Origin: Pseudomonadota bacterium
Lineage (GTDB): Bacteria; Pseudomonadota; Gammaproteobacteria; JAKAQQ01
Reading direction: 5' to 3'
Assembly: GCA_021810635.1 (NCBI GenBank)
Contig: JAJZIH010000002.1
Location: 1-64,000 of the forward strand
DNA: 64,000 nucleotides
Both the position numbers and the translations under genes were made by a program. Below the pieces are notes generated by a model. The model worked only from the letters and a program-made list of their open reading frames with translations. It was not told the origin of the DNA and ran no database searches. Every line of letters starts with the position of its first letter. The first letter of the stretch is position 1. Positions 17,633 to 26,365 of the stretch are shown here, piece after piece.

Positions 17633-18119
17633 CCGGTTCGTGCCCGCAAAAACCCGTCATCCCGGAACTATCCTGGCGTGGGGTCTATGCGCCGTCCTGG
17701 CCGGACTCCCCGCGACCGCATGGTCCGCGCCTTCGCCTCCAGCCGGGATTCCGAAATCCTTGCGTCCCCTCCTTTCGCCCTGGGCGCAGCGCTGGAACCA
17801 ACTTCCTCCTGCCCGGCGTGCACTTCTCCTTGAGCGTGCCCGGCACTGGCTGCGCATGAACCCGCGCGAACGGCAACGCATCCTCACGAACTGGCGTCGG
17901 TGGCATCGTCTTCCGCCCACCCTGCGCAACCGGATCCAAAACGCCTACCGCCGCTTCCGGGCCCTCCCTCCGGATCAGCGGAAAGCGCTTCTCCGGCACT
18001 GGCGCAAGATCGGACCCATCCAGCGCCGGCGCTGGCTCCGGAACCCCAAGGACCGACACATCCCGCACCTTTTCCCCCGCCGTTCCATCACGGCCGACGG
18101 CACGCGGCCAGGATTGTGA
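17610..18119 (+). CDS. DUF3106 exported protein
   Basis: A 169-residue protein with a signal segment (TILAWGLCAVLAGLPATAWS). The mature part is very basic and Trp/Arg/Pro-rich, built on a repeated pattern of the type LPPARRALLLERARHWL, NPRERQRILTNWRRW, LPPTLRNRIQNAYRRF and LPPDQRKALLRHW. These imperfect repeats are the hallmark of DUF3106. The start at 17610 overlaps the preceding gene by 23 bases; a longer start at 17574 is possible. The function is unknown. It may be an envelope-stress target of the upstream sigma factor. Confidence 0.85.
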   Translation: MKRPVWADRFVPAKTRHPGTILAWGLCAVLAGLPATAWSAPSPPAGIPKSLRPLLSPWAQRWNQLPPARRALLLERARHWLRMNPRERQRILTNWRRWHRLPPTLRNRIQNAYRRFRALPPDQRKALLRHWRKIGPIQRRRWLRNPKDRHIPHLFPRRSITADGTRPGL

Positions 18120-18259
18120 CCGGGCGCAATAAAGACGAGGTCGTGGTGATTGGACTCGAATCCGACCGTCCTGCTTGAGGGAATTTGAAGTGGCCAGGAG
18201 AGATCTCTTTGTAGACGGTTGCAACTGCGTCGAGTGCTAACGATAACTGAGGCCTCGGA

Positions 18260-18298
18260 TGCGGGGTGGAGCAGTCTGGTTGCTTGTCGGGCCCATCA
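18260..18298 (+). pseudogene. 5' half of a tRNA-fMet gene
   Basis: The run GCGGGGTGGAGCAGTCTGGT, then TGCTTGTCGGGCCCAT, reproduces the acceptor 5' strand, D arm and anticodon-stem 5' strand of bacterial initiator tRNA, up to the CAT anticodon. After the anticodon the sequence diverges: the partner strand (expected CCCGA), T arm and 3' acceptor strand are absent. It is a truncated tRNA, as left when an integrase site is disrupted or by deletion. The rest of the 18120-18410 gap shows no gene. Confidence 0.6.
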
Positions 18299-18410
18299 TG
18301 CGGCCAGTTAAACAGCATCAAGGTCCGGGTGGAAAACCCTCTTCGGAAATCCGGGCAAACCCAGCCGTGGGGATTTCCCGTGCAGAGGTTTGGGTGACTC
18401 GGACGGGCTC

Positions 18411-19793
18411 CTAGAGTGACTTGATGGCGCCGACCAGCTGCCCCAGGACGGCCTTGGCATCGCCGTAGAGCAGGTAGGTCAACTCCGCCGAAAACAGCGG
18501 ATTGTCGATCCCCGCAAACCCGGTTCCCCGCCCGCGCTTGATGACGAGCGTCCGGCGGGCACGGTCGACGTCCAGAACCGGCATGCCATACAGCGGGCTC
18601 GCCGGGTTGGTGCGGGCACCGGGATTGACCACATCGTTGGCCCCGATGACGAGCGCGACATCAATTTGGGGGAACTCGGGGTTGGCCTCCTCAAGATCCT
18701 GGACGAGATCGTAGGGAACGCCGGCTTCCGCCAGGAGCACGTTCATATGCCCGGGCATGCGTCCCGCGACGGGGTGGATCGCGAAACGGACCTCCACATT
18801 GCGCTGGCGGAGGAGCTCGGTCAGTTCAGCCAACTTGTGCTGGGCCTGGGCGGTGGCGAGACCGTAACCGGGGACGATCCGGACCCGGCGTGCATAGGCC
18901 AAGGTCACGGCTGCATCCGCGAGATCCATCTCCTTGTAGGTTCCGCTTCCGGCTTCGCCGGATGCGGCGGCATCGCCGAAATGGGCAAAAAGAACCTGGC
19001 CCAGGGAACGGTTCATGGCGCGCGCCATGAGGCGGGTCAACAGGATACCCGATGCTCCGACCACGGTCCCCGCCACGATCAGCGCCGGGTTCCCGAGCAT
19101 GAGCCCGTCGACACCGACTGCAATGCCGGTCAGGGCGTTGTAGAGCGAGATCACGACCGGCATGTCGGCACCCCCGATGGGTGCCGCGGCGGCCACGCCC
19201 AGGAACACACTCAGGACCGCCAAGAGAACCACGAGTCGGCTGCCGTGCCCGGAATGCAAAAGGACACCGACTCCGACTCCGAGAATGACGAAAGCCAGAA
19301 GGGCATGTACTCCGTTCTGGAACCGGAAGCGCAGGGGCTTGCTCCAGCGGCCCGCCAGCTTGACGAGTGCCACGCCGCTGCCTCCGAACGACAGGCCGCC
19401 AATCGCGAGAGCCAGAAGTCCGAAGAGGAGGACCAGCCCGGTTGGCCGGCCGGGCTCGAAGAGACGGGTCACCACGATGAGCGCGGCGGCCCCTCCACCC
19501 AATCCATTGAAAAGCGCCACCATCTGGGGCATGGCGGTCATGGCCACCCGGCGGCTTTCGTACCAGGCGAGCCCGCCTCCCAGGGCGACGGCGAGAAACG
19601 CCAACCCGGCCCGCAGGCCGGTCACGGCCGGGCCAAAGACGGCATTGCCGACGATCACGACCAGCATCCCCACGCCAGCGATGAAGATCCCGCGCCGGGC
19701 CAGGCGGGGATGGCTCATGGCCTTGACTCCTCCGATCAGAAGGGCGCAAGCAACGAGATCCGAAAGGAGGGCTCCCTCATGCACCGGAAGCAT
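18411..19793 (-). CDS. pntB: NAD(P) transhydrogenase subunit beta
   Basis: A 460-residue membrane subunit of proton-translocating transhydrogenase, which drives NADP+ reduction by NADH with the proton gradient. About nine membrane helices fill the first 270 residues. The soluble NADP(H)-binding domain III follows (RIVPGYGLATAQAQHKLAEL, then VRFAIHPVAGRMPGHMNVLL and GANDVVNP). The start at 19793 is chosen because the family begins with LLSDLVACALLIGGVKAMS; the longer frame is spurious. It overlaps the end of pntAB by 17 bases. Confidence 0.95.
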   Translation of the reverse strand: MLPVHEGALLSDLVACALLIGGVKAMSHPRLARRGIFIAGVGMLVVIVGNAVFGPAVTGLRAGLAFLAVALGGGLAWYESRRVAMTAMPQMVALFNGLGGGAAALIVVTRLFEPGRPTGLVLLFGLLALAIGGLSFGGSGVALVKLAGRWSKPLRFRFQNGVHALLAFVILGVGVGVLLHSGHGSRLVVLLAVLSVFLGVAAAAPIGGADMPVVISLYNALTGIAVGVDGLMLGNPALIVAGTVVGASGILLTRLMARAMNRSLGQVLFAHFGDAAASGEAGSGTYKEMDLADAAVTLAYARRVRIVPGYGLATAQAQHKLAELTELLRQRNVEVRFAIHPVAGRMPGHMNVLLAEAGVPYDLVQDLEEANPEFPQIDVALVIGANDVVNPGARTNPASPLYGMPVLDVDRARRTLVIKRGRGTGFAGIDNPLFSAELTYLLYGDAKAVLGQLVGAIKSL

Positions 19794-20067
19794 CCCTCCG
19801 GCGGGTGCTTCGGAACAAGGCCAGCATGCGTTCCGTCGTGACGAAGCCACCGACCACGTTGGCTGAGGCCAGGACAATGCCGATCCACGCCAACACCTCC
19901 GCCACGGTGCCCCGCGCGGTGGAGAAAACCAGGAGCGAGCCCACGAGAATGATCCCATGAATGAAATTCGTGCCGGACATCAGCGGGGTATGGAGGAGCG
20001 CTGGAACCCGGGAAATGATCTCGTATCCAGTAAAAGCCGCGAGCAGCAGCACAAAGGCATCGTTCAT
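19777..20067 (-). CDS. pntAB: NAD(P) transhydrogenase subunit alpha, membrane part
   Basis: A 96-residue membrane subunit with three predicted helices (FVLLLAAFTGYEIISRVPAL, FIHGIILVGSLLVFS and VLAWIGIVLASANVVGGF). It corresponds to the C-terminal domain II part of fused PntA and marks the split three-gene arrangement known from Rhodospirillum. The start ATG overlaps the pntAA stop in an ATGA, and its end overlaps pntB. Confidence 0.95.
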   Translation of the reverse strand: MNDAFVLLLAAFTGYEIISRVPALLHTPLMSGTNFIHGIILVGSLLVFSTARGTVAEVLAWIGIVLASANVVGGFVTTERMLALFRSTRRRDASGA

Positions 20068-21182
20068 GGAGGTTGATCCTCGGTCACTGTGAGGGGAGCT
20101 TCGCCGACCGAACGGATCCGGCCAGCATGGGTCCAGAGCGTCTCCCGGTAGACGGGGTCCGACCAGTCGACCACCCACTGTCCGTCGGCAACCGCAGGCT
20201 TCAAAAAGTTCAAAAGGTTCCGGCAGTACATCTCGCTCGCATGCCAGGCCAGGTCGGCAGCCGGCTGGCGTGGGGCCAAAATGCGGACCCCCCCCGAGGT
20301 CACGGTTTCGCCCGGACGGCTCAGGGCGCAATTGCCGCCTTCATCGGCGGCCAAATCGACGATGACGCTGCCGGGCTCGAGGCGATCCACTTCATCGGGG
20401 CCGATCAGACAGGGTGCCGGACGGCCCGGGACGAAGGCAGCCGCAATAATCACGTTCGCAGACTGGATCTCGTGGCCCAGCTGCTCCTTTTCCCGCCGCT
20501 GTTCGTCGGCGGTGAGCTCGCGCCCGTAGCCTCCCCGGCTTTCGGCCACGAGCGCCGATTCGACGGCACGTGCACCGAGCGATCGGATCTGCTCGCGGGC
20601 CTCGGGACGGATGTCGTAACCGGCAACCTGTGCACCCAGTCGGCGCGCCGTCGCGATGGCCTGCAGTCCGGCCACCCCGGCCCCCAGAACCAGGACCCCG
20701 GCCGGACGCAGCGTGCCCGCAGCCGTGGTCAGGAGGGGGAACACATGGCCCGAGGCCTCGGCCGCGAGGATGGCCCCCCGGTATCCCGCGCAGGTGGCCT
20801 GCGAGGAAAGGGCGTCCATCGACTGGGCACGGGAGATCCGTGGTAGGTATTCCAGGGCCCAGGAGGTCGCCCCGAGCGAAACCAGCCGGTGTCCAAGATC
20901 GGCCTGGGCCCACGGACGCATCAGCCCCAAAAGCCGCGTTCCGCGCGTGAGACGCTCCGCTCCCGGCAGGGTCCCCAGCGTCAGAACCAAGTCGGCCCCG
21001 GCCAGGGCTTCCGCCTCCGCGAGATGCGATCCGTAAGCAGCATCGGGGAAGCCGGCCGCCACCCCGGCTCCGCGTTCCACTCCGACTGAAAAACCCAGCG
21101 CCTCGAAACGCTCGATGAGATGCGGGACGATCGCAACGCGCTTGTCCAGCGTAGCCGTCAGGGAAGGGACGAACAATCGCAT
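20064..21182 (-). CDS. pntAA: NAD(P) transhydrogenase subunit alpha, NAD-binding part
   Basis: A 372-residue soluble domain I protein of the alanine dehydrogenase/PntA family that binds NAD(H). The glycine-rich nucleotide motif is VLVLGAGVAGLQAIATARRL. DIRPEAREQIRSLGA follows, and the interdomain signature runs through LVTLTADEQRR-like and VIDLAADEGGNC segments. The start at 21182 gives the family N-terminus MRLFVPSLTATLDKRVAIVP. It is the first gene of pntAA-pntAB-pntB. About 100 bases separate it from the divergent HNH gene and should hold both promoters. Confidence 0.95.
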   Translation of the reverse strand: MRLFVPSLTATLDKRVAIVPHLIERFEALGFSVGVERGAGVAAGFPDAAYGSHLAEAEALAGADLVLTLGTLPGAERLTRGTRLLGLMRPWAQADLGHRLVSLGATSWALEYLPRISRAQSMDALSSQATCAGYRGAILAAEASGHVFPLLTTAAGTLRPAGVLVLGAGVAGLQAIATARRLGAQVAGYDIRPEAREQIRSLGARAVESALVAESRGGYGRELTADEQRREKEQLGHEIQSANVIIAAAFVPGRPAPCLIGPDEVDRLEPGSVIVDLAADEGGNCALSRPGETVTSGGVRILAPRQPAADLAWHASEMYCRNLLNFLKPAVADGQWVVDWSDPVYRETLWTHAGRIRSVGEAPLTVTEDQPP

Positions 21183-21283
21183 GCGGAAGCCATCTGCGGA
21201 CGTAAGGCATGATTGTAACGGATGGTGGGAAGAATGCGAAAGACACGCTTTCCGCTGTCCGGAAAACGTGTACAATCCGTCAC

Positions 21284-21874
21284 ATGTACTCCCTGAACCA
21301 GCAGGTGCTGCGCACCGATCCGGCGGGAGTGCCGCTCGAGTGGATCGGCTACCAGGAAGCCGTCAAGCTGCACTGCCTGAGCGAGGTGTGCGCAACGTTT
21401 GGGCGAATGCTCTATCACATCCACGGGGGCATCAATGCCGTGACCGGGAGACGGAGCCGTCTCACGATCCATGCCATCCTGGCCACCCGGGCCGATGGGG
21501 CCCTCTACGATCGGGTCTTCCGGGACTACGTTCCTCCCCTCAGCAACCGAGCCCTGTTCAGGCGCGACGCACAATTGTGCCTCTACTGTGGTGGTTCATT
21601 CCCGGCCAACCACCTCTCCCGTGACCATGTGACGCCGTTGTCCCGCGGGGGGCGCGACGAGTGGACCAACTCCGTCACGGCCTGCAAGCGCTGTAACAAC
21701 CGCAAGGCCGGACGCACACCGGAAGAAGCCGGGCTCAGCCTCTTGGCCATTCCTTTTGCCCCCAATCATGCCGAGTACATCTACCTCAAGGGACGCCGGA
21801 TCCTGGCCGATCAGATGGAGTTTCTGAAGGCCCACTTCCCACGTACCAGCCCGCTCTGCATGCGGGATTCGTAG
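21284..21874 (+). CDS. HNH endonuclease family protein
   Basis: A 196-residue protein with a C-terminal HNH nuclease domain. Zinc-binding pairs are CLYCGG and CKRCNNRKAG, with the catalytic segment LSRDHVTPLSRGGRDEWTN between them. The N-terminal 95 residues are typical of a conserved proteobacterial HNH family rather than of phage terminase-linked nucleases. The start lies just after a TACAAT (probable -10) in the pnt/HNH intergenic region and has no evident ribosome site. Its physiological substrate is not known. Confidence 0.88.
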   Translation: MYSLNQQVLRTDPAGVPLEWIGYQEAVKLHCLSEVCATFGRMLYHIHGGINAVTGRRSRLTIHAILATRADGALYDRVFRDYVPPLSNRALFRRDAQLCLYCGGSFPANHLSRDHVTPLSRGGRDEWTNSVTACKRCNNRKAGRTPEEAGLSLLAIPFAPNHAEYIYLKGRRILADQMEFLKAHFPRTSPLCMRDS

Positions 21875-21926
21875 GGCGCCACCGGGGCGGTGATCCTGCC
21901 CGCAGTTTCTCGGGCAGGCGCTCCCG

Positions 21927-23129
21927 TTACCCGCCCGGAGTGAGCCAGGGGGCCGGATCGATCGGCTGGACACCCTGCCGGATCTGGAAATAAAGTTCGG
22001 CGTCACGGCCCTGGCTCACACGGCCGATGGGATCCCCTCCGTTGACCCAATCCCCGACCTGGTCATACAGCAGGGCATTGCGGGCATAGACCGTGTAGTA
22101 CCCATGCCCTTGGGAGACGATGAGCAGCAAGCCAAAGTGGGGGAGCCAGCCGGAAAAGACCACCTGTCCATGGGCCACCGCCCGGACCCGCGCACCCGGA
22201 TGGGTGGCGATCCAGAGTCCATGGCTCAGCAGCAGACCACCGGCCTCGGCGGATCCGAAACCCCGGACGATGGTCCCGCGGACCGGCCAGGGGAGGCGGC
22301 CGCGCAACCGTCCGAAAGGGACGAACTCGATCGCGTTGGACTGATTCTCCGGGATGGCCGGCTGGGCAGACAGACGGGCCAGGAGGGTCGCCAGTTCGCG
22401 ATAATGGCGCCGGACGGCGTGCAGGCGGAGTTCGCGTTCGCTCACCCGGTTCGAGAGGGCATACAACAGGGCGGCGCGCCGGGCCCGGTCGGACCCGAGG
22501 ATGACCAACGTCCGCTCCCGCGCCGCACGCATGGCACGCAGAACGTACAGCAGGTGGGAGACCACCTGCTGCGAACGGGTAAGCCGCACCGCAAGATGTT
22601 GGGTCCGTCGAAGACTTTCTGTCGCTTCCCGATCGATCCACCGCCACTCGCCCAACAGCCGGTCGAGTCTCCCGACTGAACCACTCTCGAGCAAGAACCG
22701 CAGCCGCTGTTTCGACCCGAGCATGAATCGAACCTGCATGAGATGGAGTAACTGCTGCCGGCTCGTGCGCAGCCGCGCCTGCAGGGACCGCTCTTGGCGA
22801 TCCAGGCGGGCACTCCGTTCCTCCGCCTCACCCATCTGCCGTTTGATGCTGGCGAGGGCGATGCGGGTCTTCCCGAGCTCCAGGGCGGTATGCCGCAGGG
22901 CGAGGCGGATCCTCGCCCTGCGGGCTTTCGAGCGGGCTAGAGACTGAGTCATACCCTGCATTTCATTCCGGAGGCGGGCGAGGCGGGCCGGTGAAGGTGG
23001 CGGTGGTGGGTGCCCCCACGCCGGCGCACAGGCGAGCGCGGCGAAAGAACAGGAAATCCACCATCCCCGGACGGAGGTCCGTCTCGTGGAGCCAGGGAAC
23101 CGCCGTGGACGCAAATCCGATCTCCTCAT
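21927..23129 (-). CDS. envC: EnvC-like murein hydrolase activator with LytM fold
   Basis: A 400-residue periplasmic protein with a basic N-terminal signal (WWISCSFAALACAPAWG) and long coiled-coil helices at about residues 45-260. The LytM/M23 domain at the C-terminus includes GTIVRGFGS, VRAVAHGQVVFSGWLP, HGYYTVYARN and IRQGVQPIDPAPWL. The metal ligands of active M23 peptidases are not intact (no HxxxD near the domain start), as in EnvC of E. coli, which activates amidases at the septum instead of cutting murein. It is divergent from the rhodanese gene and convergent with the HNH gene. Confidence 0.88.
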   Translation of the reverse strand: MRRSDLRPRRFPGSTRRTSVRGWWISCSFAALACAPAWGHPPPPPSPARLARLRNEMQGMTQSLARSKARRARIRLALRHTALELGKTRIALASIKRQMGEAEERSARLDRQERSLQARLRTSRQQLLHLMQVRFMLGSKQRLRFLLESGSVGRLDRLLGEWRWIDREATESLRRTQHLAVRLTRSQQVVSHLLYVLRAMRAARERTLVILGSDRARRAALLYALSNRVSERELRLHAVRRHYRELATLLARLSAQPAIPENQSNAIEFVPFGRLRGRLPWPVRGTIVRGFGSAEAGGLLLSHGLWIATHPGARVRAVAHGQVVFSGWLPHFGLLLIVSQGHGYYTVYARNALLYDQVGDWVNGGDPIGRVSQGRDAELYFQIRQGVQPIDPAPWLTPGG

Positions 23130-23139
23130 GCCGATAGGC

Positions 23140-23145
23140 TATAAT
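23140..23145 (+). promoter_or_regulatory. -10 box for the rhodanese-grxC-secB-gpsA run
   Basis: TATAAT, 31 bases before the rhodanese GTG start, in the short divergent region with envC. No obvious -35 partner was seen. Confidence 0.45.
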
Positions 23146-23176
23146 TTCGCTCATAAATCCTCAATCGGCCACCGGC

Positions 23177-23632
23177 GTGTCCATCCATCTCCTGACCCGG
23201 CAGTTGAATACCTTCGCGCACCACCACTACCTTCTGGTCGCCGCGTTTGTGGTTATTTCAGGTCTCCTGGTCGCGGACACGGTCGAAAAAAGGCGGCGGC
23301 GCTACCAGGAACTGGACTCCCAGGGCGTGGCCCTGTCCGCCAACCATGGGGCGGCCATCCTTGATCTGCGCGACCGGCAGGCCTTCGAGTCCGGCCACAT
23401 CGCACGTGCCATCCGGACCGACGAAAAAGACGTCTCCTCCCGCATCCAGGAACTGGCCGGGAACTCAACTCTCGTCATCCTCTGCTGCCAGAACGGGGTG
23501 CAGTCCACGAAGCTGGCCAGGCAGCTGGCAGGCCGGGTCGCGGTTCCTCTGGCAGTCCTCAAGAACGGGCTGGCCCAATGGCAACGGGACCGCTTTCCGG
23601 TCATCCAGGGGCGCGAGGGCAAACCCGGATGA
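23177..23632 (+). CDS. Membrane-anchored rhodanese-like protein
   Basis: A 151-residue protein with one N-terminal membrane helix (YLLVAAFVVISGLLVADTV) and a single rhodanese domain. The domain has the CH2A segment ILDLRDRQAFESGHIARAI and the catalytic Cys loop LVILCCQNGVQST. Rhodaneses move sulfane sulfur or act in redox handling. It starts with GTG and overlaps grxC by four bases (ATGA). The order rhodanese-grxC-secB-gpsA is conserved in gammaproteobacteria such as Pseudomonas. Confidence 0.88.
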   Translation: MSIHLLTRQLNTFAHHHYLLVAAFVVISGLLVADTVEKRRRRYQELDSQGVALSANHGAAILDLRDRQAFESGHIARAIRTDEKDVSSRIQELAGNSTLVILCCQNGVQSTKLARQLAGRVAVPLAVLKNGLAQWQRDRFPVIQGREGKPG

Positions 23633-23916
23633 ACGAGATCCGTCTTTACACAACTCCCCAGTGCGGTTATTGCCGCCTGGCCAAGGCGCTGTTCGATCGC
23701 CACCACCTCGCGTACCGGGAAATCGACGTTTCGGGAGACCCGTTGACGCGGGCCCGCCTGCTTGAAATGACCGGGCGACAGACCGTCCCCCAGATCTTCA
23801 TCGGTTCCAGGGCCATCGGTGGCTATGAGGAACTGAGCGCCATCGAGCGGGCCGGCAGGCTTCTCGCGATGGTCGGAGACTCCCCTTCCCCCGACCCGGA
23901 GCAGGCCGTGCCATGA
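23629..23916 (+). CDS. grxC: Glutaredoxin 3
   Basis: A 95-residue thioltransferase that reduces disulphides and mixed glutathione disulphides in the cytoplasm. The active site is CGYC (usually CPYC) in LYTTPQCGYCRLAKALF. The cis-proline loop is TVPQIFIG, followed by the glutathione-binding GGYEEL. Its ATG overlaps the rhodanese stop, and its stop overlaps the secB start by four bases. Confidence 0.93.
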   Translation: MNEIRLYTTPQCGYCRLAKALFDRHHLAYREIDVSGDPLTRARLLEMTGRQTVPQIFIGSRAIGGYEELSAIERAGRLLAMVGDSPSPDPEQAVP

Positions 23917-24398
23917 CCGAACCCATCATCTTTCCGACATCATCCCCAAGCCCCACCGAGCGATCCTTCTCGATCGAGGCTCTCTACCTCAAGGATTGCT
24001 CGTTCGAGTCTCCGGCTTCACCGGCCATTCTGGGGACTCCCAATCTCGCCCCCGAGATCAAGATCACCTTGCAGACGCTGGTGAACGGGATCCGGGATAA
24101 TCCGGACCTCAACGAAGTGGTCCTGTCCGTCACCCTGGAGGCCCGCTGGCAGGAACGGGTGGTCTTTCTAGCGGAAATCCACCAGGCCGGGGTGTTCCGG
24201 ACCCTGGGGTTCAGCGATCCCGAGAAAGGCCCGCTTTTGGGTGCCCATGCCCCGTCTCTGCTCTACCCCTACGCACGAGAGCTTTTGGGCAGCCTCGTCA
24301 GCCGGGGTGGATTCCCTCCGGTGATCCTGCAGCCGATGGACTTCGACGCGCTCTACCGTCAGCACCAAACCGTTCCGGCAAACGGCCCGACCGCCTGA
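23913..24398 (+). CDS. secB: Protein-export chaperone SecB
   Basis: A 161-residue chaperone that keeps precursors unfolded for SecA. Family segments are FSIEALYLKDCSFESPASP, the strand pattern VVLSVTLEARWQERVVFLAE, AGVFRTLGF and the C-terminal LYPYARELLGSLVSRGGFPP. The presence of SecB supports a proteobacterial origin. Confidence 0.95.
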   Translation: MTEPIIFPTSSPSPTERSFSIEALYLKDCSFESPASPAILGTPNLAPEIKITLQTLVNGIRDNPDLNEVVLSVTLEARWQERVVFLAEIHQAGVFRTLGFSDPEKGPLLGAHAPSLLYPYARELLGSLVSRGGFPPVILQPMDFDALYRQHQTVPANGPTA

Positions 24399-24405
24399 TC
24401 TCTTC

Positions 24406-25437
24406 GTGAATCCAAGGTGCCGTTTGGCGGTTCTCGGTGCTGGATCCTGGGGAACCGCGCTGGCGGTCCGGCTCGGGCGGAACGGCCATGACGTGAGTCT
24501 GTGGGGTCGCGACCGGGACGCCATCGCCGCGATGGCAGCCAGTCGGTGCAATGTCCACTACCTGCCGGGAGGGACCCTGCCCCCGACTCTGGCACCAACC
24601 GCCGACCTTGCTTCAGCGATCGCCGGAGTCCATGGCCTCGTCGTGGCGGTACCGAGCGAGGCTCTCCGCGCGGTCCTGGGACAGGCTGCCATGGCGGGAC
24701 TGGAAACCGCCTGTCCGCTCCTCATCGCCACCAAGGGCATGGAGCAGGACACGACGCTCCTGCCGCACGAAGTCGCGCACGAGTTTTCCTCCCATCAACC
24801 CCTAGCCCTGCTTTCCGGCCCAAGCTTCGCGGGCGAAGTCATCCGCGAACTCCCGACTGCGGTCACTTTGGCCTCCGAAGACCCGGCGACGGCCCAATTC
24901 TTTGCCACGATGCTTCATGACCGGGTTTTCCGGGTTTATCTCGGCAGCGACCTCACCGGCGTGGCGGTCGGGGGGGCCGGGAAGAACGTGATTGCAATCG
25001 GTGCCGGGCTTGCTGACGGGCTCGGTATGGGCGCCAATGCCAGGGCCGCCCTGGTCACGCGGGGGCTGGCCGAACTCACGCGCTTCGGATTGCTACTGGG
25101 AGCGCAGGCGGAGACGTTCATGGGACTTTCCGGCGTGGGCGACCTCATCCTCACGGCCACGGACGACCAGTCCCGCAACCGGCGACTGGGCCAGCTTCTT
25201 GCGGCGGGGTATTCGGTCGAGGCGGCACATCAAAAGATCGGACAGGTGACCGAGGGGGTGCGGACGCTCGCGGCCCTGGAACGGAGACGCCACACGCTCA
25301 GAGTGGCCATGCCCATTACCGAGGCCCTCCATGCCGTGTTGTACCAAGGGGCCGATCCCTTCCAGACCCTCGCCGGGCTGCTCGAGCGGGGCCGGACCGA
25401 CGAATTTCCGATGCGGGGGGCCGTCCATGCCGAATGA
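24406..25437 (+). CDS. gpsA: Glycerol-3-phosphate dehydrogenase [NAD(P)+]
   Basis: A 343-residue enzyme that reduces dihydroxyacetone phosphate to sn-glycerol-3-phosphate for phospholipids. The Rossmann motif is LAVLGAGSWGTALAVRLGRN. The substrate domain has LLSGPSFAGEV, the catalytic Lys in GAGKNVIAIGAGLADGLGMG, and FMGLSGVGDLILT. It starts with GTG eight bases after the secB stop and overlaps the next gene by 11 bases. Confidence 0.95.
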   Translation: MNPRCRLAVLGAGSWGTALAVRLGRNGHDVSLWGRDRDAIAAMAASRCNVHYLPGGTLPPTLAPTADLASAIAGVHGLVVAVPSEALRAVLGQAAMAGLETACPLLIATKGMEQDTTLLPHEVAHEFSSHQPLALLSGPSFAGEVIRELPTAVTLASEDPATAQFFATMLHDRVFRVYLGSDLTGVAVGGAGKNVIAIGAGLADGLGMGANARAALVTRGLAELTRFGLLLGAQAETFMGLSGVGDLILTATDDQSRNRRLGQLLAAGYSVEAAHQKIGQVTEGVRTLAALERRRHTLRVAMPITEALHAVLYQGADPFQTLAGLLERGRTDEFPMRGAVHAE

Positions 25438-26365
25438 ACCGGTTTCTCCACTCCAGTGCACCTTCTGCGGGCTGGTGCTGAACAGCCCGATCGTCCTGCT
25501 TTCGGGATGTGTGGGATTCGGTGAGGAATACACACGCCTCGAGGGCTTTTCACTGGCCCGGGTGGGAGCAGTCTGCCTCAAGGGAACGACCCTCGAGCCG
25601 CGCCTCGGCAACTCTCCCCATCGGCTTTGGGAAACCGCTTCCGGCTACCTCAACGCAATCGGGCTGCAGAACCCAGGGGTCGACGCAGTCGTGAAGACCA
25701 TTCTGCCCAGCCTCGATTTTTCGGAAACCCGTTACGTGGCCAACGTGTCCGGCTCGACGGTCGAGGAATACGCCGAAGTCTCCCGGCGCTTCGATGATTC
25801 CCCGATCGATGCCCTGGAGATCAACATCTCATGCCCCAACGTCAGGGAAGGCGGCGTTCAATTCGGCAACGATCCCGACATGTCGGCGCGGGTCATCGCC
25901 GCCTGCCGTTCGATGACGCGGAAACCCCTGATCGCGAAACTTTCGCCGAACCAGACCGACATCCGGGCCAATGCCCGGCGCTGCATCGAAGCCGGGGCGG
26001 ACGGCCTGGCCGTGATCAATACCGTCACGGGGCTCGCTATCGACCGAGTGCGCCGCACGGCGCTTCCGAGCTACGGCCAGGGTGGACTGTCCGGTCCCGC
26101 AATCAAGCCCATTGCCCTGCTCAAGGTCGCCGAGGTGGCGGAAATTGCAGCCCCCCTGGGCGTTCCCATCATCGGCCAGGGCGGCATCACCACCACCGAA
26201 GACGCCGTCGATTTCCTGATCGCCGGTGCGTCCCTGATCGGGCTCGGAACCGGACTCTTCTACAACCCGCTCCTAGCGAACGAGATCCACGACGGTTTGC
26301 TGGCCTATCTTTCGGCGGGCCATCTTTCACTCCGCGAGCTCGTGGGATCCCTGAGACGGGGCTGA
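25427..26365 (+). CDS. Dihydroorotate dehydrogenase, class 1-like
   Basis: A 312-residue TIM-barrel flavoenzyme for the fourth step of pyrimidine synthesis. A catalytic Cys, as in class 1 enzymes, lies in EINISCPNVREGG. FMN-site segments are LIAKLSPNQTD, GLAVINTVTG and the phosphate loop IIGQGGITTTEDAVDFLIAGA. The N-terminus has a CTFCG motif. The length and GLSGPAIKPIAL segment fit class 1B, which normally needs PyrK; no pyrK is next to it, so its electron acceptor is unclear. The start at 25427 overlaps gpsA. Confidence 0.88.
   Translation: MPNEPVSPLQCTFCGLVLNSPIVLLSGCVGFGEEYTRLEGFSLARVGAVCLKGTTLEPRLGNSPHRLWETASGYLNAIGLQNPGVDAVVKTILPSLDFSETRYVANVSGSTVEEYAEVSRRFDDSPIDALEINISCPNVREGGVQFGNDPDMSARVIAACRSMTRKPLIAKLSPNQTDIRANARRCIEAGADGLAVINTVTGLAIDRVRRTALPSYGQGGLSGPAIKPIALLKVAEVAEIAAPLGVPIIGQGGITTTEDAVDFLIAGASLIGLGTGLFYNPLLANEIHDGLLAYLSAGHLSLRELVGSLRRG

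Noticed and set aside
18666-19841. Plus-strand open frame of 391 codons opposite pntB
   Set aside because: Antisense shadow of a GC-rich gene; composition is low-complexity and pntB is certain.
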